Shown here in pieces: positions 16,376-24,775 of a stretch of DNA of 53,271 bases. This stretch comes from Allorhizocola rhizosphaerae. GTDB lineage: Bacteria > Actinomycetota > Actinomycetes > Mycobacteriales > Micromonosporaceae. The DNA lies in NCBI RefSeq assembly GCF_003426775.1, contig NZ_QJUG01000024.1:1-53271 (forward strand), written 5' to 3'. The first letter of the stretch is position 1; each line of letters starts with the position of its first letter. The position numbers were made by a program, and so were the translations under genes. Below the pieces are notes generated by a model. That model was not told the origin of the DNA. It saw nothing but the letters and a program-made list of their open reading frames with translations, and did not search any database.

Positions 16376-17316
16376 GTCAGGCGCTCCCAGAGCTCGGCGG
16401 GAATAGGGTGGGCCATCATCGCCACGGCGTCATCGACCTCGGCGGCGGAGCGGACGCCCACGATGACGGACGTGATGGCCGGATGGGTGAACCCGAACTG
16501 GATCGCGGCAGCGCGAAGCGGTACCCCGTACTCGATGCAAATGGTTTGCAGCTCAAGGGCTTTGACCAGGCGGCCGGCCGCGACGGGCGAGTAGTTGTCG
16601 GTTGCTCCGGGTCTTGGATCGGCCAGCAGGCCGGACTGGAACACGCCCGCGGCGATGACCGCGATGCCGCGTTGGGCGCAGAGCGGGAGCAGTTCGTCGA
16701 GCGCGGAGCGGTCGAGTAGGGTGTATCGCCCGGCGAGCAGGAAACAGTCGAAGTCGCCGGCGTTGGCGAAGCGCACCAGCATGTCGGCCTGGTTCATGCC
16801 TACGCCGATCGCTCCGATGACGTTGCTGCTTCTCAGCTCGGTGAGCGCACGACAAGCCCCCTCGATCGCCTCGTCGAAGTGGTCGTCGGGATCGTGGATG
16901 TGCAGGATGTCGATGCGGTCGAGGCCGAGGCGGGCCAGGCTCTGCTCGAAGCTGCGCATGACACCGTCATAGGAGAAGTCGAAGCGCGGCACGATGCCCG
17001 GCTCGAGCCCGGCCCAGATCGGCTGCGCACCGTCGTCACCCTCGGTCAGGAGTCGTCCCACCTTTGTGGACAGCACAAAGTCGTCGCGCTTTGTCTGGGC
17101 GAGCACCGCTCCGGTGCGCCGCTCGGACAGGCCGTGTCCGTAGAGCGGGGCGGTGTCGAACAGGCGCAGGCCGTGGTGCAGCCCGCGCGCCACGGTCCGC
17201 GCGGCGTCGTCGTCGGACACGGGCGCGTAGAGTCCCCCGATCGGGGCAAGCCCGAGACCGAGCCGGGTGACGTCGAGCCGCGTCCGTCCTAACGGGACGC
17301 GTTCGGCCGGGTCCAT
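16372..17316 (-). CDS. Aldo-keto reductase, D-threo-aldose/L-fucose 1-dehydrogenase-like
   Basis: 314 residues. The catalytic tetrad is visible: Asp and Tyr in FDTAPLYGHGLSE, Lys in VLSTKVGRLL and His in DILHIHDPDDHF. The pattern LGLGLAPIGGLYAPVSDDDA at the start and the run PAITSVIVGVRSAAEVDDAV near the end match D-threo-aldose 1-dehydrogenases, which oxidise L-fucose and related sugars to lactones with NAD(P)+. The lactonase overlaps its stop. Together they make the first two steps of oxidative L-fucose or L-rhamnose breakdown; the later steps are not in the window. Confidence 0.85.
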   Translation of the reverse strand: MDPAERVPLGRTRLDVTRLGLGLAPIGGLYAPVSDDDAARTVARGLHHGLRLFDTAPLYGHGLSERRTGAVLAQTKRDDFVLSTKVGRLLTEGDDGAQPIWAGLEPGIVPRFDFSYDGVMRSFEQSLARLGLDRIDILHIHDPDDHFDEAIEGACRALTELRSSNVIGAIGVGMNQADMLVRFANAGDFDCFLLAGRYTLLDRSALDELLPLCAQRGIAVIAAGVFQSGLLADPRPGATDNYSPVAAGRLVKALELQTICIEYGVPLRAAAIQFGFTHPAITSVIVGVRSAAEVDDAVAMMAHPIPAELWERLT

Positions 17317-17433
17317 GGGCCCTCCATCGAAAGGTCGGATGTCTCGACCCTACATGGTAACTTCCGCCGAAGTGTGGGATGCTTTCCGGCCGGAGCTGGC
17401 ACGCAGGCACGGGGTCGCGGAGGGCAGTAAGCA

Positions 17434-18237
17434 GTGGCTTGGTTCATCGGCCAGTCGATCCTGATGATCGCGGCGGCATTTCTGTTGGGATTGTTGGTCG
17501 GCTGGATCATCTGGGGCCGATTGTCAGTGGGTCGTCGCAGCGCCACGACGGCGCCGGTTGCGGCCATCCCCGAGCCGCGTACCTCGCCTGAGAATTCGGC
17601 ACCCGACGACGACACCGGTGAGCGGGCCAAACCCGTCGCACCGGTTGCCATCGCCGAAGGCACCGAGCTCGTCGTTGCGCCGTCCACCTCGCCGGAACCC
17701 TCCGCTGAGCCGTCGACTGAGCCGGCCGCCGAGCCCTCTGCCGAGCCGGAGCGAGTCGCAGCGGTCGCCGTCGCCGAACCGCAACCCGCCGCCGAGCCCT
17801 CCGCCGGGCCTGCCACTGAGCTGTCCGCCGAGCCGGAGCCCGTCGCAGCGGTCGCCGTCGCCGAACCGGAACCCTCTATCGAGCCGGCCCCGGTCGCTGC
17901 CGCTGTCGTGGCGGCGAAGCCGCCCAGCAAGCGGAAGTCCCGCAAAGCGGCGGCGATGCCGGAAGACGGCGTCGAACCGGACGACTTGGAGCGCATCGAA
18001 GGCATCGGGCCGGCGATGTCACGGGCGCTGATCGCGGCGGGCATCAAGACATACGGCCAGCTGGCCGATGCCGGCGAAGACGCGTTGCGCGACGCTATCC
18101 AGGCGAAAGGGCTGAAGTTCGCGCCGAGCCTGGTGACCTGGTCGCGGCAGGCGCGGCTGCTCGCCGACGGGGACGAGGAGGGCTTCGCCGAGCTGACCCG
18201 CCGTCTGGTCGCGGGCCGGGACGAGGGCCGCGAATGA
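17434..18237 (+). CDS. Membrane-anchored protein with Pro/Glu/Ala stalk and helix-hairpin-helix domain
   Basis: 267 residues. GTG start at 17434 with AGGGCA upstream. An N-terminal membrane helix (FIGQSILMIAAAFLLGLLVG) is followed by about 150 residues of repeats of the type EPSAEP and AAVAVAEP, then a helix-hairpin-helix fold (PDDLERIEGIGPAMSRALIA, AGIKTYGQLADAGEDALRDA). Such HhH modules usually bind DNA or proteins. The gene overlaps the OmpA-like gene by four bases (ATGA), which suggests a two-component envelope complex comparable to, but not the same as, the mycobacterial ArfA operon. Confidence 0.8.
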   Translation: MAWFIGQSILMIAAAFLLGLLVGWIIWGRLSVGRRSATTAPVAAIPEPRTSPENSAPDDDTGERAKPVAPVAIAEGTELVVAPSTSPEPSAEPSTEPAAEPSAEPERVAAVAVAEPQPAAEPSAGPATELSAEPEPVAAVAVAEPEPSIEPAPVAAAVVAAKPPSKRKSRKAAAMPEDGVEPDDLERIEGIGPAMSRALIAAGIKTYGQLADAGEDALRDAIQAKGLKFAPSLVTWSRQARLLADGDEEGFAELTRRLVAGRDEGRE

Positions 18238-19217
18238 GCAGGCGGCGCCTCTGGATCGCGGCAACGACGGCGGCCGTGGGGTTGGCCGCGATCGGTGTGG
18301 CCCAGGGCATCCCCAACCGGCACTCCATCGAGGCCGACCTGACCAGCCGTTCGTCGGCCGCGCTTGAGGCGGCCGGGGTGGGCGCCGCGGAGGTGAAGTT
18401 CGTCGGGCGCGACGGCTCGGTGGTGGTGCGCGACGCGTCCCATGTGGACCGTGCGCGCTCGATCGTCGAAGGTGTTCAGGGCGTGCGCGTGGTGGCAGTC
18501 ACCGGCCCGCAGGCCCTGCGACGCGCACCATCGGTCACCGTGACCGTCGACGGTGGACGGACCAGGGTCGCGGGCGTGGTCCCGTCGGAGGCAGCGAAAG
18601 CGACGCTGCTGACGACGTTGGCCGCACAGGGCGAACTGACCGTCGATCCGGGTGTGAGCGACACCCACCTGGCTGACCTGCCCGACGTCGTGCGCGCACT
18701 GGGCACCACCGCCAAGGGCGTGACCATCGAGCTGCGCGACGGCCGGATCACGCTGGCCGGCACGGTCGAATCGGCGGCCGCACGCGACGCGGCCGTGGCT
18801 GCGGCGGGCCGGATCGCGGGCGCCGCCAACGTGACGAGCCGGCTCGAAGTCGTGGCCAAGCCGCCGGAGGTGGTGCAGCGCGCGCTCACCGACCTGCCGC
18901 AGATCACGTTCGAGAACAACAGTGCCACGCTGACCGCCGAGGGCCAGGCGGCCGTGGCGAAGGCCGCCGACATCCTGCGTGACAACCCCACCGCGCGGGT
19001 GCGCATCGAGGGCCACACCGACTCCAACGGCACACCCGAGTCCAACCTGAGCCTCAGCCAGGCCCGTGCCCAGTCGGTGCGCGATGCACTTGTGGCGCTT
19101 GGCATCGCGCCGGATCGGATGACGGCCGAGGGATTCGGCGAGAGCCGCCCGCGCGTACCGGATGACAGCCCGCAGAATCAGGCGCTCAATCGCCGGGTGG
19201 AGTTCATTCTCCTTTAG
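18234..19217 (+). CDS. BON/OmpA-family peptidoglycan-binding envelope protein
   Basis: 327 residues: an N-terminal anchor (RLWIAATTAAVGLAAIGVAQ), two or three BON-like repeats (SVTVTVDGGRTRVAGVVPSE and VTIELRDGRITLAGTVESAA), and a C-terminal OmpA domain with ARVRIEGHTDSNGTPESN, LSLSQARAQSVRDALVALGI and NQALNRRVEFILL, which binds diaminopimelate in peptidoglycan. The domain order equals that of M. tuberculosis ArfA/OmpATb. It is translationally coupled to the preceding HhH protein. A wall-tethering role is well supported by the family; a pore or ammonia-related role as in ArfA is inference. Confidence 0.9.
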   Translation: MSRRRLWIAATTAAVGLAAIGVAQGIPNRHSIEADLTSRSSAALEAAGVGAAEVKFVGRDGSVVVRDASHVDRARSIVEGVQGVRVVAVTGPQALRRAPSVTVTVDGGRTRVAGVVPSEAAKATLLTTLAAQGELTVDPGVSDTHLADLPDVVRALGTTAKGVTIELRDGRITLAGTVESAAARDAAVAAAGRIAGAANVTSRLEVVAKPPEVVQRALTDLPQITFENNSATLTAEGQAAVAKAADILRDNPTARVRIEGHTDSNGTPESNLSLSQARAQSVRDALVALGIAPDRMTAEGFGESRPRVPDDSPQNQALNRRVEFILL

Positions 19218-19251
19218 GCTCTGGTCTTTGCGGGGGTCGATTGAGTGCAGG

Positions 19252-19349
19252 ATCCCGGATATTGCGTCGGTTTCGCGTGCGCAGCGACATTAATCCCGGA
19301 TGTTGTCGTGTGGTGCCGCGTGGGCGACAACGTTATCCCGGATATTGCG
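19252..19349. repeat. Three copies of ATCCCGGATATTG at 41-42 base spacing
   Basis: ATCCCGGATATTGCG (19252-19266), ATCCCGGATGTTGTC (19293-19307) and ATCCCGGATATTGCG (19335-19349) lie in the gap between two convergent genes. The spacers differ in sequence while the 15-base core is kept, with a pitch of about four helical turns. Between copies two and three GTTGTCG (19302-19308) and CGACAAC (19325-19331) can pair into a hairpin, so part of the region may terminate transcription. Confidence 0.8.
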
Positions 19350-19382
19350 GTGAAGGCCGGATTCTGCTGGGCGCTGAGGCTG

Positions 19383-19676
19383 TCAGGCGTCGACGGTCAG
19401 GTGGATGGTCACCGTGTCGCCGACGTCGAGGCGTTCGGCGTTGCGGACGGCGAGCTTCACCGGCACGATGTAGCGGCCGTCCTTGGGGAACAGTGAAGTC
19501 GTCCACCGGGAGCGGCCTATCCGAGCCGTCACCGGGATCATCCCCCAGCCGTAGCTTACGGACGCGGCTGTCTGTTCCAGGTCGCGGCACTGCTCCTCCG
19601 GCACGGTGAGGAAATGCCAGGGCGCCGGGCCTTTCCAGAACCACATCTCACCGCTGAACTCCAGATCCATCGCCAC
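19383..19676 (-). CDS. DUF1905 protein
   Basis: 97 residues that follow the DUF1905 pattern from end to end: LEFSGEMWFWKGPAPWHFLT, VPEEQCRDLEQTAASVSYGW, GMIPVTARIGRSRWTTSLFP and VGDTVTIHLTVDA. The fold is a small beta-barrel; the function is not known. The start at 19676 lies 16 bases after the AraC gene's stop, so the two are probably co-transcribed. Confidence 0.93.
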   Translation of the reverse strand: MAMDLEFSGEMWFWKGPAPWHFLTVPEEQCRDLEQTAASVSYGWGMIPVTARIGRSRWTTSLFPKDGRYIVPVKLAVRNAERLDVGDTVTIHLTVDA

Positions 19677-19692
19677 AGGATAGTGCCGCCGC

Positions 19693-20610
19693 CTACCTAC
19701 GGGCCCGGGCGTCGGCTCGGTAGCGGCCGGGTGGTTGTCCGTGGGTGCGGCGGAAGGTGCGGGCGAAGGCGAACTCGGAGTCGTATCCGACCCGGTCGGC
19801 GATGACCGACAAAGGCTCGGTGCTGTCGCGCAGCAGCAGTGCCGCCGTGGTCATGCGCCAGCGCGTGAGGTAGGTCAGGGGTGGCTCTCCGGCCAGCGCG
19901 GCGAATCGGCGCGCGAACGCGGCGCGGGACAGTCCCGCTTCGCCCGCCAGTTGGGCCACGGTCCACCGGCGCTCCGGCGCCTGATGGATCAGTGTCAGCG
20001 CCTTGCCGATCTGTGGGTCGTGCAGCGCGCCGAACCAGCCTGCCATGTCGTTGCCGTGCCGCCCGTGCCACGTGCGCAAAATGTAGACCAGCAAAACGTC
20101 GACGAGCCGGCGGGTGATGTCTCGTGTGCCCGGGCTGGGCGCGTCGAGTTCGGCGGTCACCAGCCCGACCGCCGCCTCAAGCGCGCCGCCGTGTGCGGCG
20201 GGGAGATGCACCACCCGGGGCAGGGCACGCAACAGCGGGTGGCTCAGGCCGGCCCCGAAATCGTAGGCCCCGCAAACAACCACGGTCTCCGCGCCGCTTC
20301 CGCCGAGCGTGATCGTGCGGGATCCGTCATGCCGGCCCGGCATCCCGGCAAACGGCTCACCCACGCGGCCCGGCTCGTCGCCAACGAAGTATGGGCCGCT
20401 GTGCGGCAGCAGCGTGACATCACCCTGCCTGAGCTGTACCGGATCGGTGCCGTCCTCGACACGCAGCCAGCAGGAACCACGCACCACGATGTGGAAGCAG
20501 GCCGCCTCGGACGTGTCGTTGCGCAATCCCCATGGCGCGCGGGCGATCAGGCGGCCGGAGATGCCACCGCCCAGGCTCGTCGCGGCCAGCACATCGCTGA
20601 GGATATCCAC
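19693..20610 (-). CDS. AraC-family regulator with cupin sensor domain
   Basis: 305 residues. The N-terminal half is the cupin_6-type domain (FHIVVRGSCWLRVEDGTDPV, LRQGDVTLLPHSGPYFVGDE); the C-terminal half has two helix-turn-helices (WTVAQLAGEAGLSRAAFARR and PLSVIADRVGYDSEFAFART) and the usual PPGRYR close. It is divergent from the SDR gene, 134 bases apart, which makes the SDR a likely target. Confidence 0.93.
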   Translation of the reverse strand: MDILSDVLAATSLGGGISGRLIARAPWGLRNDTSEAACFHIVVRGSCWLRVEDGTDPVQLRQGDVTLLPHSGPYFVGDEPGRVGEPFAGMPGRHDGSRTITLGGSGAETVVVCGAYDFGAGLSHPLLRALPRVVHLPAAHGGALEAAVGLVTAELDAPSPGTRDITRRLVDVLLVYILRTWHGRHGNDMAGWFGALHDPQIGKALTLIHQAPERRWTVAQLAGEAGLSRAAFARRFAALAGEPPLTYLTRWRMTTAALLLRDSTEPLSVIADRVGYDSEFAFARTFRRTHGQPPGRYRADARARR

Positions 20611-20744
20611 GGCCCGAGCCTAGAGCCCGATGAGACGATCTGCTAGAAAACCGAGAGCCTTCATCATGGCCCGTCTCAACCGGTCGGGCATAGCCTCGCC
20701 AACAGGCCGCGAACAGGCGCGGCCCAAGTCAGGGGGAGGAAACC

Positions 20745-21530
20745 ATGCCACAACTGCCACTTCCGCAGTCCTTGGCGGGCAGCACCGTGGTCGTGGCGGG
20801 CGGCAGCTCGGGCATCGGCCTGGCCGCGGGCGTCCTGCTGCGTACCGTCGGAGCCAGGGTTGTTGTTGTCGCTCGCGACGAGGCAAAGCTTGCCGCCGCT
20901 GTGGAAAAGCTTGCGGCAGCGGGCCCGGACGCGAATCAAGCAGTGGTCGGCCGGACGGCCGACGCCTGCGACGAGGACGAGCTGCGCCGCGCGCTGGAGC
21001 CGTTCGACGCCATCGATCACGTCATGGTGACCGCGGGCACGCTGATAATGGGCCCACTCACCGAAATTGACCGCAAGGCCGGCAGCATCGTCGTCGACAG
21101 TCGATTGTGGGCGGCCTACTCGGCAGCGCGGGTGACCGAATCACGCCTTCCCGAGGGCGGCTCGCTCACCTTCGTCTCGGGTGACTTCGTGCGACGCCCC
21201 GTGCCCGGCACGGCGTTGGCCGCGGCCGGGCTCGGTGCGATCGAGGCGCTCACTCGCGGCCTGGCCGTTGAGCTGGCTCCGCGCCGGATCCGCGTCAACT
21301 CGATCCGAGCCGGTGGCACCGACACCCCACTGATCCGTTCGTTCCTGGGCCATGGCGCCGACCCGACCAGTGAGTCCGCGGATGCCGCGATCGCCGCGAT
21401 GGGCGCCGCGTCGCCTTTCGGGCGGCTTGGCACCGCCCAGGAAGTCGCGGCCGCGGCGTTGTTTCTCATGGCGAATCCCTACGTCACCGGGAGCATCCTT
21501 GCCGTCGACGGCGGCCAAACCCTGGCCTGA
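20745..21530 (+). CDS. Atypical short-chain dehydrogenase lacking YxxxK
   Basis: 261 residues with the SDR Rossmann start (VVVAGGSSGIGLAAGVLL) and the conserved end (PYVTGSILAVDGGQTLA). The Ser of the active site is present in TFVSGDFVRRP, but where Tyr and Lys should follow 13 and 17 residues later the protein reads GTALAAAGLGAIEAL, so the catalytic Tyr-x3-Lys is missing. ATG at 20745 follows GGGGGAGGAAACC. It may still bind NAD(P) as a regulator or carry out an alternative chemistry; the divergent AraC gene is the likely controller. Confidence 0.85.
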   Translation: MPQLPLPQSLAGSTVVVAGGSSGIGLAAGVLLRTVGARVVVVARDEAKLAAAVEKLAAAGPDANQAVVGRTADACDEDELRRALEPFDAIDHVMVTAGTLIMGPLTEIDRKAGSIVVDSRLWAAYSAARVTESRLPEGGSLTFVSGDFVRRPVPGTALAAAGLGAIEALTRGLAVELAPRRIRVNSIRAGGTDTPLIRSFLGHGADPTSESADAAIAAMGAASPFGRLGTAQEVAAAALFLMANPYVTGSILAVDGGQTLA

Positions 21531-21562
21531 CTGTCGCCCTCGCCGTTGCCGGGCAAGCGAAA

Positions 21563-21604
21563 CGCCGCCAGTGACTCGGGTGGCACCGGTGAGCACTGGC
21601 GGCG
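21563..21604 (+). terminator. Long GC-rich hairpin, probable terminator of the SDR gene
   Basis: CGCCGCCAGTG (21563-21573) and its exact complement (21594-21604) enclose a 20-base loop that can itself pair (GGTG with CACC). It lies 33 bases past the SDR stop. Confidence 0.7.
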
Positions 21605-21831
21605 CGGGCGGACTTCCCGCGCCGTTGGCCGGGATCGAAGCGGGCCTGGGTGATGGTCTGCGACCAGTCGGGGCCACGCTGGCGATCCGGTTGGCTCGGA
21701 CGTCCTTGGCGCTAAACGATACATCACCCGAAACCCACGCGCGAATTGACCACATTGGACCGGACGGCGTGGCCCGACGCATGGAGAAAAGTTTCAGTCT
21801 TCTGTGATTGTTTGACAAGAGTTATATTCAC

Positions 21832-21850
21832 GGTGTGAAGATTTCACACC
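21832..21850 (+). promoter_or_regulatory. Perfect palindrome over the start codon of the C39 protease gene
   Basis: GGTGTGAA, then GAT, then TTCACACC: an exact 8-bp inverted repeat that contains the GTG start at 21835. A TATATT hexamer at 21823-21828 sits seven bases before the GTG and there is no Shine-Dalgarno, so the transcript is probably leaderless and a repressor bound here would block initiation. Confidence 0.6.
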
Positions 21851-23157
21851 TCTCTATCGCCGCGCTCTCGCTGGCGCTGCTGGCCCCGGCAGCACCCGCG
21901 CAGGCAGGCACGCCCGTCGTCGAGCACGACGAACAGATCACCTTCCAGTCGTGGGAGTCCTATCGGGACTGGCGCGGCGGCACACACGAGGGCACGTTCG
22001 CGATCCCCGGGGTGCGCACGGGCATCACGATGTCGCGTCCTATGGGGACGGTGGACTACGCCGACCCGCACAGCGGCATCACGAAGACGTGGGCTTACTC
22101 GACCTGGACCTCACCGGTCACCCAGGTCGGGTTCCTCGCCAGCGAGCTGGTCCCGTCGTGGAACGCGGACACGCCCGAGGGCACGTGGCTGCAGATCGAG
22201 ATGCAGGGCACGTACAACACCGGCACGCTCACGCCGTGGTATGTCATGGGCCGCTGGGCATCGTCCGACGAAGACATCAAGCGCACCAGCAAGAACCGCC
22301 AGGGCGACCCGTGGTCGACCATCTGGACCGACACGTTCTCGATCGACGACGTGGCCAATGGCGTGATGCTGCAGGCATACCAACTCCGGGTCACGCTGTA
22401 TCGCGCGCCTGACCGGTGGCAGGCGCCGCGCATCTGGATGCTCGGCGCGATGAGCTCCTCCGTGCCCGACCGGTTCACCGTGCCGCTCAGCCGTGGCGGC
22501 ATCGCGTGGGGCAAGGAACTGCCCGTGCCGCCGCGCTCACAGATGATCCACCGCGGCAACTACCCAGAGTGGGGTGGTGGCGGACAGGTGTGGTGCAGCC
22601 CGACCTCGACCACGATGGTGCTCGAATACTGGGGCAAACGACCGTCCGAAGAGGACACGTCGTGGGTCGCGCCCGGCTACACCGACCCGCAGATCCCCCA
22701 CGCCGCACGGATGACGTGGGACTTCGAATATGAGGGCGCGGGCAACTGGCCGTTCAACACGGCCTATGCCGCGACCTACGCGGGCATCGACGCCCGCGTG
22801 ACCCGGCTGCACTCGCTCGACGAGGTGGAGCGGTTCATCAAGGCCGGAATCCCGGTCGTGACAAGCCTTTCGTTCCTCGCCAGCGAGCTTGACGGCTCCA
22901 ACTACGGCACCTCGGGGCATCTGTTCGTCATCGTGGGCTTCACCGACAACGGCGACGTCATCGTCAACGACCCGGCGTCATCGTCCAATGCGGAGGTTCG
23001 CAACGTCTACAAGCGCGACCAGCTGGAGACGGTCTGGCAGCGCACCAAGCGGATCAACTCCAGCGGCGGCGTGTCATCCGGTTCCGGTGGCATCGTGTAC
23101 CTGATCAAGCCCTGGTGGAAGCCCTGGCCACACGTGCCGGGGTCCAGCAACTGGTAA
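21835..23157 (+). CDS. Secreted C39-like cysteine protease
   Basis: 440 residues from the GTG at 21835: VKISHLSIAALSLALLAPAA is a signal peptide cut near AQAGTP. An N-terminal beta-rich domain (to about 215; TWLQIEMQGTYNTGTLTPWY) precedes a peptidase C39-like papain fold with the active Cys in GGQVWCSPTSTTMVLEYWG, the His in TSGHLFVIVGFTDNGD and the Asp in VIVNDPAS. There is no ABC transporter domain, so this is a free exoprotease of the C39-family type common in actinomycetes, not a bacteriocin exporter. Upstream TTG at 21808 is a possible longer start but would ruin the signal peptide. Confidence 0.88.
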   Translation: MKISHLSIAALSLALLAPAAPAQAGTPVVEHDEQITFQSWESYRDWRGGTHEGTFAIPGVRTGITMSRPMGTVDYADPHSGITKTWAYSTWTSPVTQVGFLASELVPSWNADTPEGTWLQIEMQGTYNTGTLTPWYVMGRWASSDEDIKRTSKNRQGDPWSTIWTDTFSIDDVANGVMLQAYQLRVTLYRAPDRWQAPRIWMLGAMSSSVPDRFTVPLSRGGIAWGKELPVPPRSQMIHRGNYPEWGGGGQVWCSPTSTTMVLEYWGKRPSEEDTSWVAPGYTDPQIPHAARMTWDFEYEGAGNWPFNTAYAATYAGIDARVTRLHSLDEVERFIKAGIPVVTSLSFLASELDGSNYGTSGHLFVIVGFTDNGDVIVNDPASSSNAEVRNVYKRDQLETVWQRTKRINSSGGVSSGSGGIVYLIKPWWKPWPHVPGSSNW

Positions 23158-23165
23158 GAACCGCG

Positions 23166-23903
23166 CTATCGGTAGCGGCGGCCTTCGTCTCGGCGATAGG
23201 CCGCCGCACCGGCGACCGCGAGCACCACTGTCCACACGGCGAGCATGACCACCGCCGTGGTGTTGGGCTGCCACCCGCCGGCCGACGCCCACAGCAGCTC
23301 AGCCGCGCCACGGGTGGGCAGGAAGGGCGAGATCGGTTCGAGCCAGCCGGGCGCCTGCCCGGGAGCCGACATGAGCCCGCCGCCGAAGGCGAGCGGGAAG
23401 AACAGCAGCTGCGCCACTGCCAGCGCCGCCTTGGACGGCAGCGCGTAGCCGATCGTCAAGCCCAGCAACGTAAACGGGATCGACCCAGCCAGCAGCGCGC
23501 CCGCGGCGAGGGCGAGCCGGCCCGGTGTCGCGGTCGCCTCCGTGGCCACCGCCGCGATGACGAGCACCGGCAGGAACGAGAGCACCAGGAACCCCGTGCC
23601 GTTGAGAATCCGACCGGCGAAGCGGGGGAAGGAACCCGCCGGGAGGGTGCGCACATAGGGATCCCAGGGTTGGGCCCGGTCCTCGGCAACGCCTATGCCG
23701 TAGCTGAAAATGCACGTCGTCGATGTCGCGAACACCACCATCGACGCCGTGGCGTAGGTGGCCGCCGCGGCATTGTCGCCCACAATGGGTACCACAAAGA
23801 AAATCATCGCAGCGGCAGGGAAGAACATCGCGCCGATCACGGCGATCGGGATGCGGATGGTTTCCAGGAATTGATATCGCGCATGGGTGATGACGAGGGA
23901 CAT
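23166..23903 (-). CDS. ABC-2 type exporter permease
   Basis: 245 residues with six hydrophobic segments (IPIAVIGAMFFPAAAMIFFV near the N-terminus, AVVMLAVWTVVLAVAGAAAY at the end), the arrangement of ABC-2 drug or lipid exporters. The start is two bases past the stop of the ATPase gene, so the two work as one transporter. Substrate unknown. Confidence 0.88.
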   Translation of the reverse strand: MSLVITHARYQFLETIRIPIAVIGAMFFPAAAMIFFVVPIVGDNAAAATYATASMVVFATSTTCIFSYGIGVAEDRAQPWDPYVRTLPAGSFPRFAGRILNGTGFLVLSFLPVLVIAAVATEATATPGRLALAAGALLAGSIPFTLLGLTIGYALPSKAALAVAQLLFFPLAFGGGLMSAPGQAPGWLEPISPFLPTRGAAELLWASAGGWQPNTTAVVMLAVWTVVLAVAGAAAYRRDEGRRYR

Positions 23904-23905
23904 GC

Positions 23906-24766
23906 TCAGCTCTCCTTGGACGTCAGCGTGAGGAAGGCTTCTTCGAGCGAGGCCGCGTGGATCTCAAGGTCGCGGAAGGCGACACCGGCCGTCACCAACT
24001 GGCGCACCAACGCATCCGAGTCGGGCGTCATGAGGTGGATGCGGCCGTTGTCGCGATGCTCGGAGACGACCGCGTCGAGCCTGGGGACATGCTCACCGCT
24101 CAGGCTCACCCGGCGCAGCGCGACAAGATTGCGCACCGCGTCGATCGTGTCGTCGGCCAGCACCCGGCCACCGCCGATCACCACGACCCGGTCGGCCAGC
24201 GCCTCGATCTCCTCCAGGTAGTGGCTCGTGAGCAGGACCGAGCCGGGGAACTCGCGGATCGCCTCCCACAGCGCCCGGCGGGCGGAGACGTCGAGCCCGG
24301 TGGTCGGCTCGTCCAGAAACACCAACCGGGGTCGGCCGACGAAAGCGAGCGCCACGGCGAGGCGGCGCTTCTGCCCGCCGGAGAGCCCGCCGGTCTGTCT
24401 GCGCGCCAAGTCCGACAGGCCGAACCGCGCAAGCAGCTCGCCCCGCGGCACCGGGTCGGGATAGTGCGCCGCGACGAAATCGACGCACTCGCCGACCCGC
24501 AGCGTGGACGGAAGGCCCGTCTCCTGTGGGGTCACACCGATGCGCAGCCGACGCGCCGGGTCGCCCGGATCGCCGCCGAACAGCTCCACCCGGCCCGACG
24601 TCGCCCTGCGCAGGCCGATGAACAGGTTGAGCAGTGTCGTCTTGCCCGCGCCGTTGGGGCCGAGCAACCCGACGATCTCTCCATTGTGGACATCGAGCGA
24701 AACCTGGTCGAGCGCGAGCACGTCGCCGTAGCGGCGGCTCACGTCGATGGCCCTTGCGAGTGGCAT
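23906..24766 (-). CDS. ABC exporter ATP-binding protein
   Basis: 286 residues with a complete nucleotide-binding domain: Walker A GLLGPNGAGKTTLL, Q-loop VTPQETG, signature TGGLSGGQKRRLAVA, Walker B RLVFLDEPTTGLD and H-loop LLTSHYLEE. The C-terminal 80 residues are the extension typical of DrrA/CcmA-like exporters. It lies directly upstream of the permease and nine bases downstream of the winged-helix regulator. Confidence 0.93.
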   Translation of the reverse strand: MPLARAIDVSRRYGDVLALDQVSLDVHNGEIVGLLGPNGAGKTTLLNLFIGLRRATSGRVELFGGDPGDPARRLRIGVTPQETGLPSTLRVGECVDFVAAHYPDPVPRGELLARFGLSDLARRQTGGLSGGQKRRLAVALAFVGRPRLVFLDEPTTGLDVSARRALWEAIREFPGSVLLTSHYLEEIEALADRVVVIGGGRVLADDTIDAVRNLVALRRVSLSGEHVPRLDAVVSEHRDNGRIHLMTPDSDALVRQLVTAGVAFRDLEIHAASLEEAFLTLTSKES

Positions 24767-24775
24767 TTTGCACTC

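Noticed and set aside
17317-19016. Long antisense frame opposite the HhH and OmpA genes
   Set aside because: Low-complexity Ser/Ala/Gly translation with no domains; the plus-strand genes have family motifs and coupled starts.
21835-23157. The C39-like protease as the processing protease of a bacteriocin exporter
   Set aside because: It has a signal peptide and no ABC transporter or membrane domain, and there is no double-Gly leader peptide nearby.
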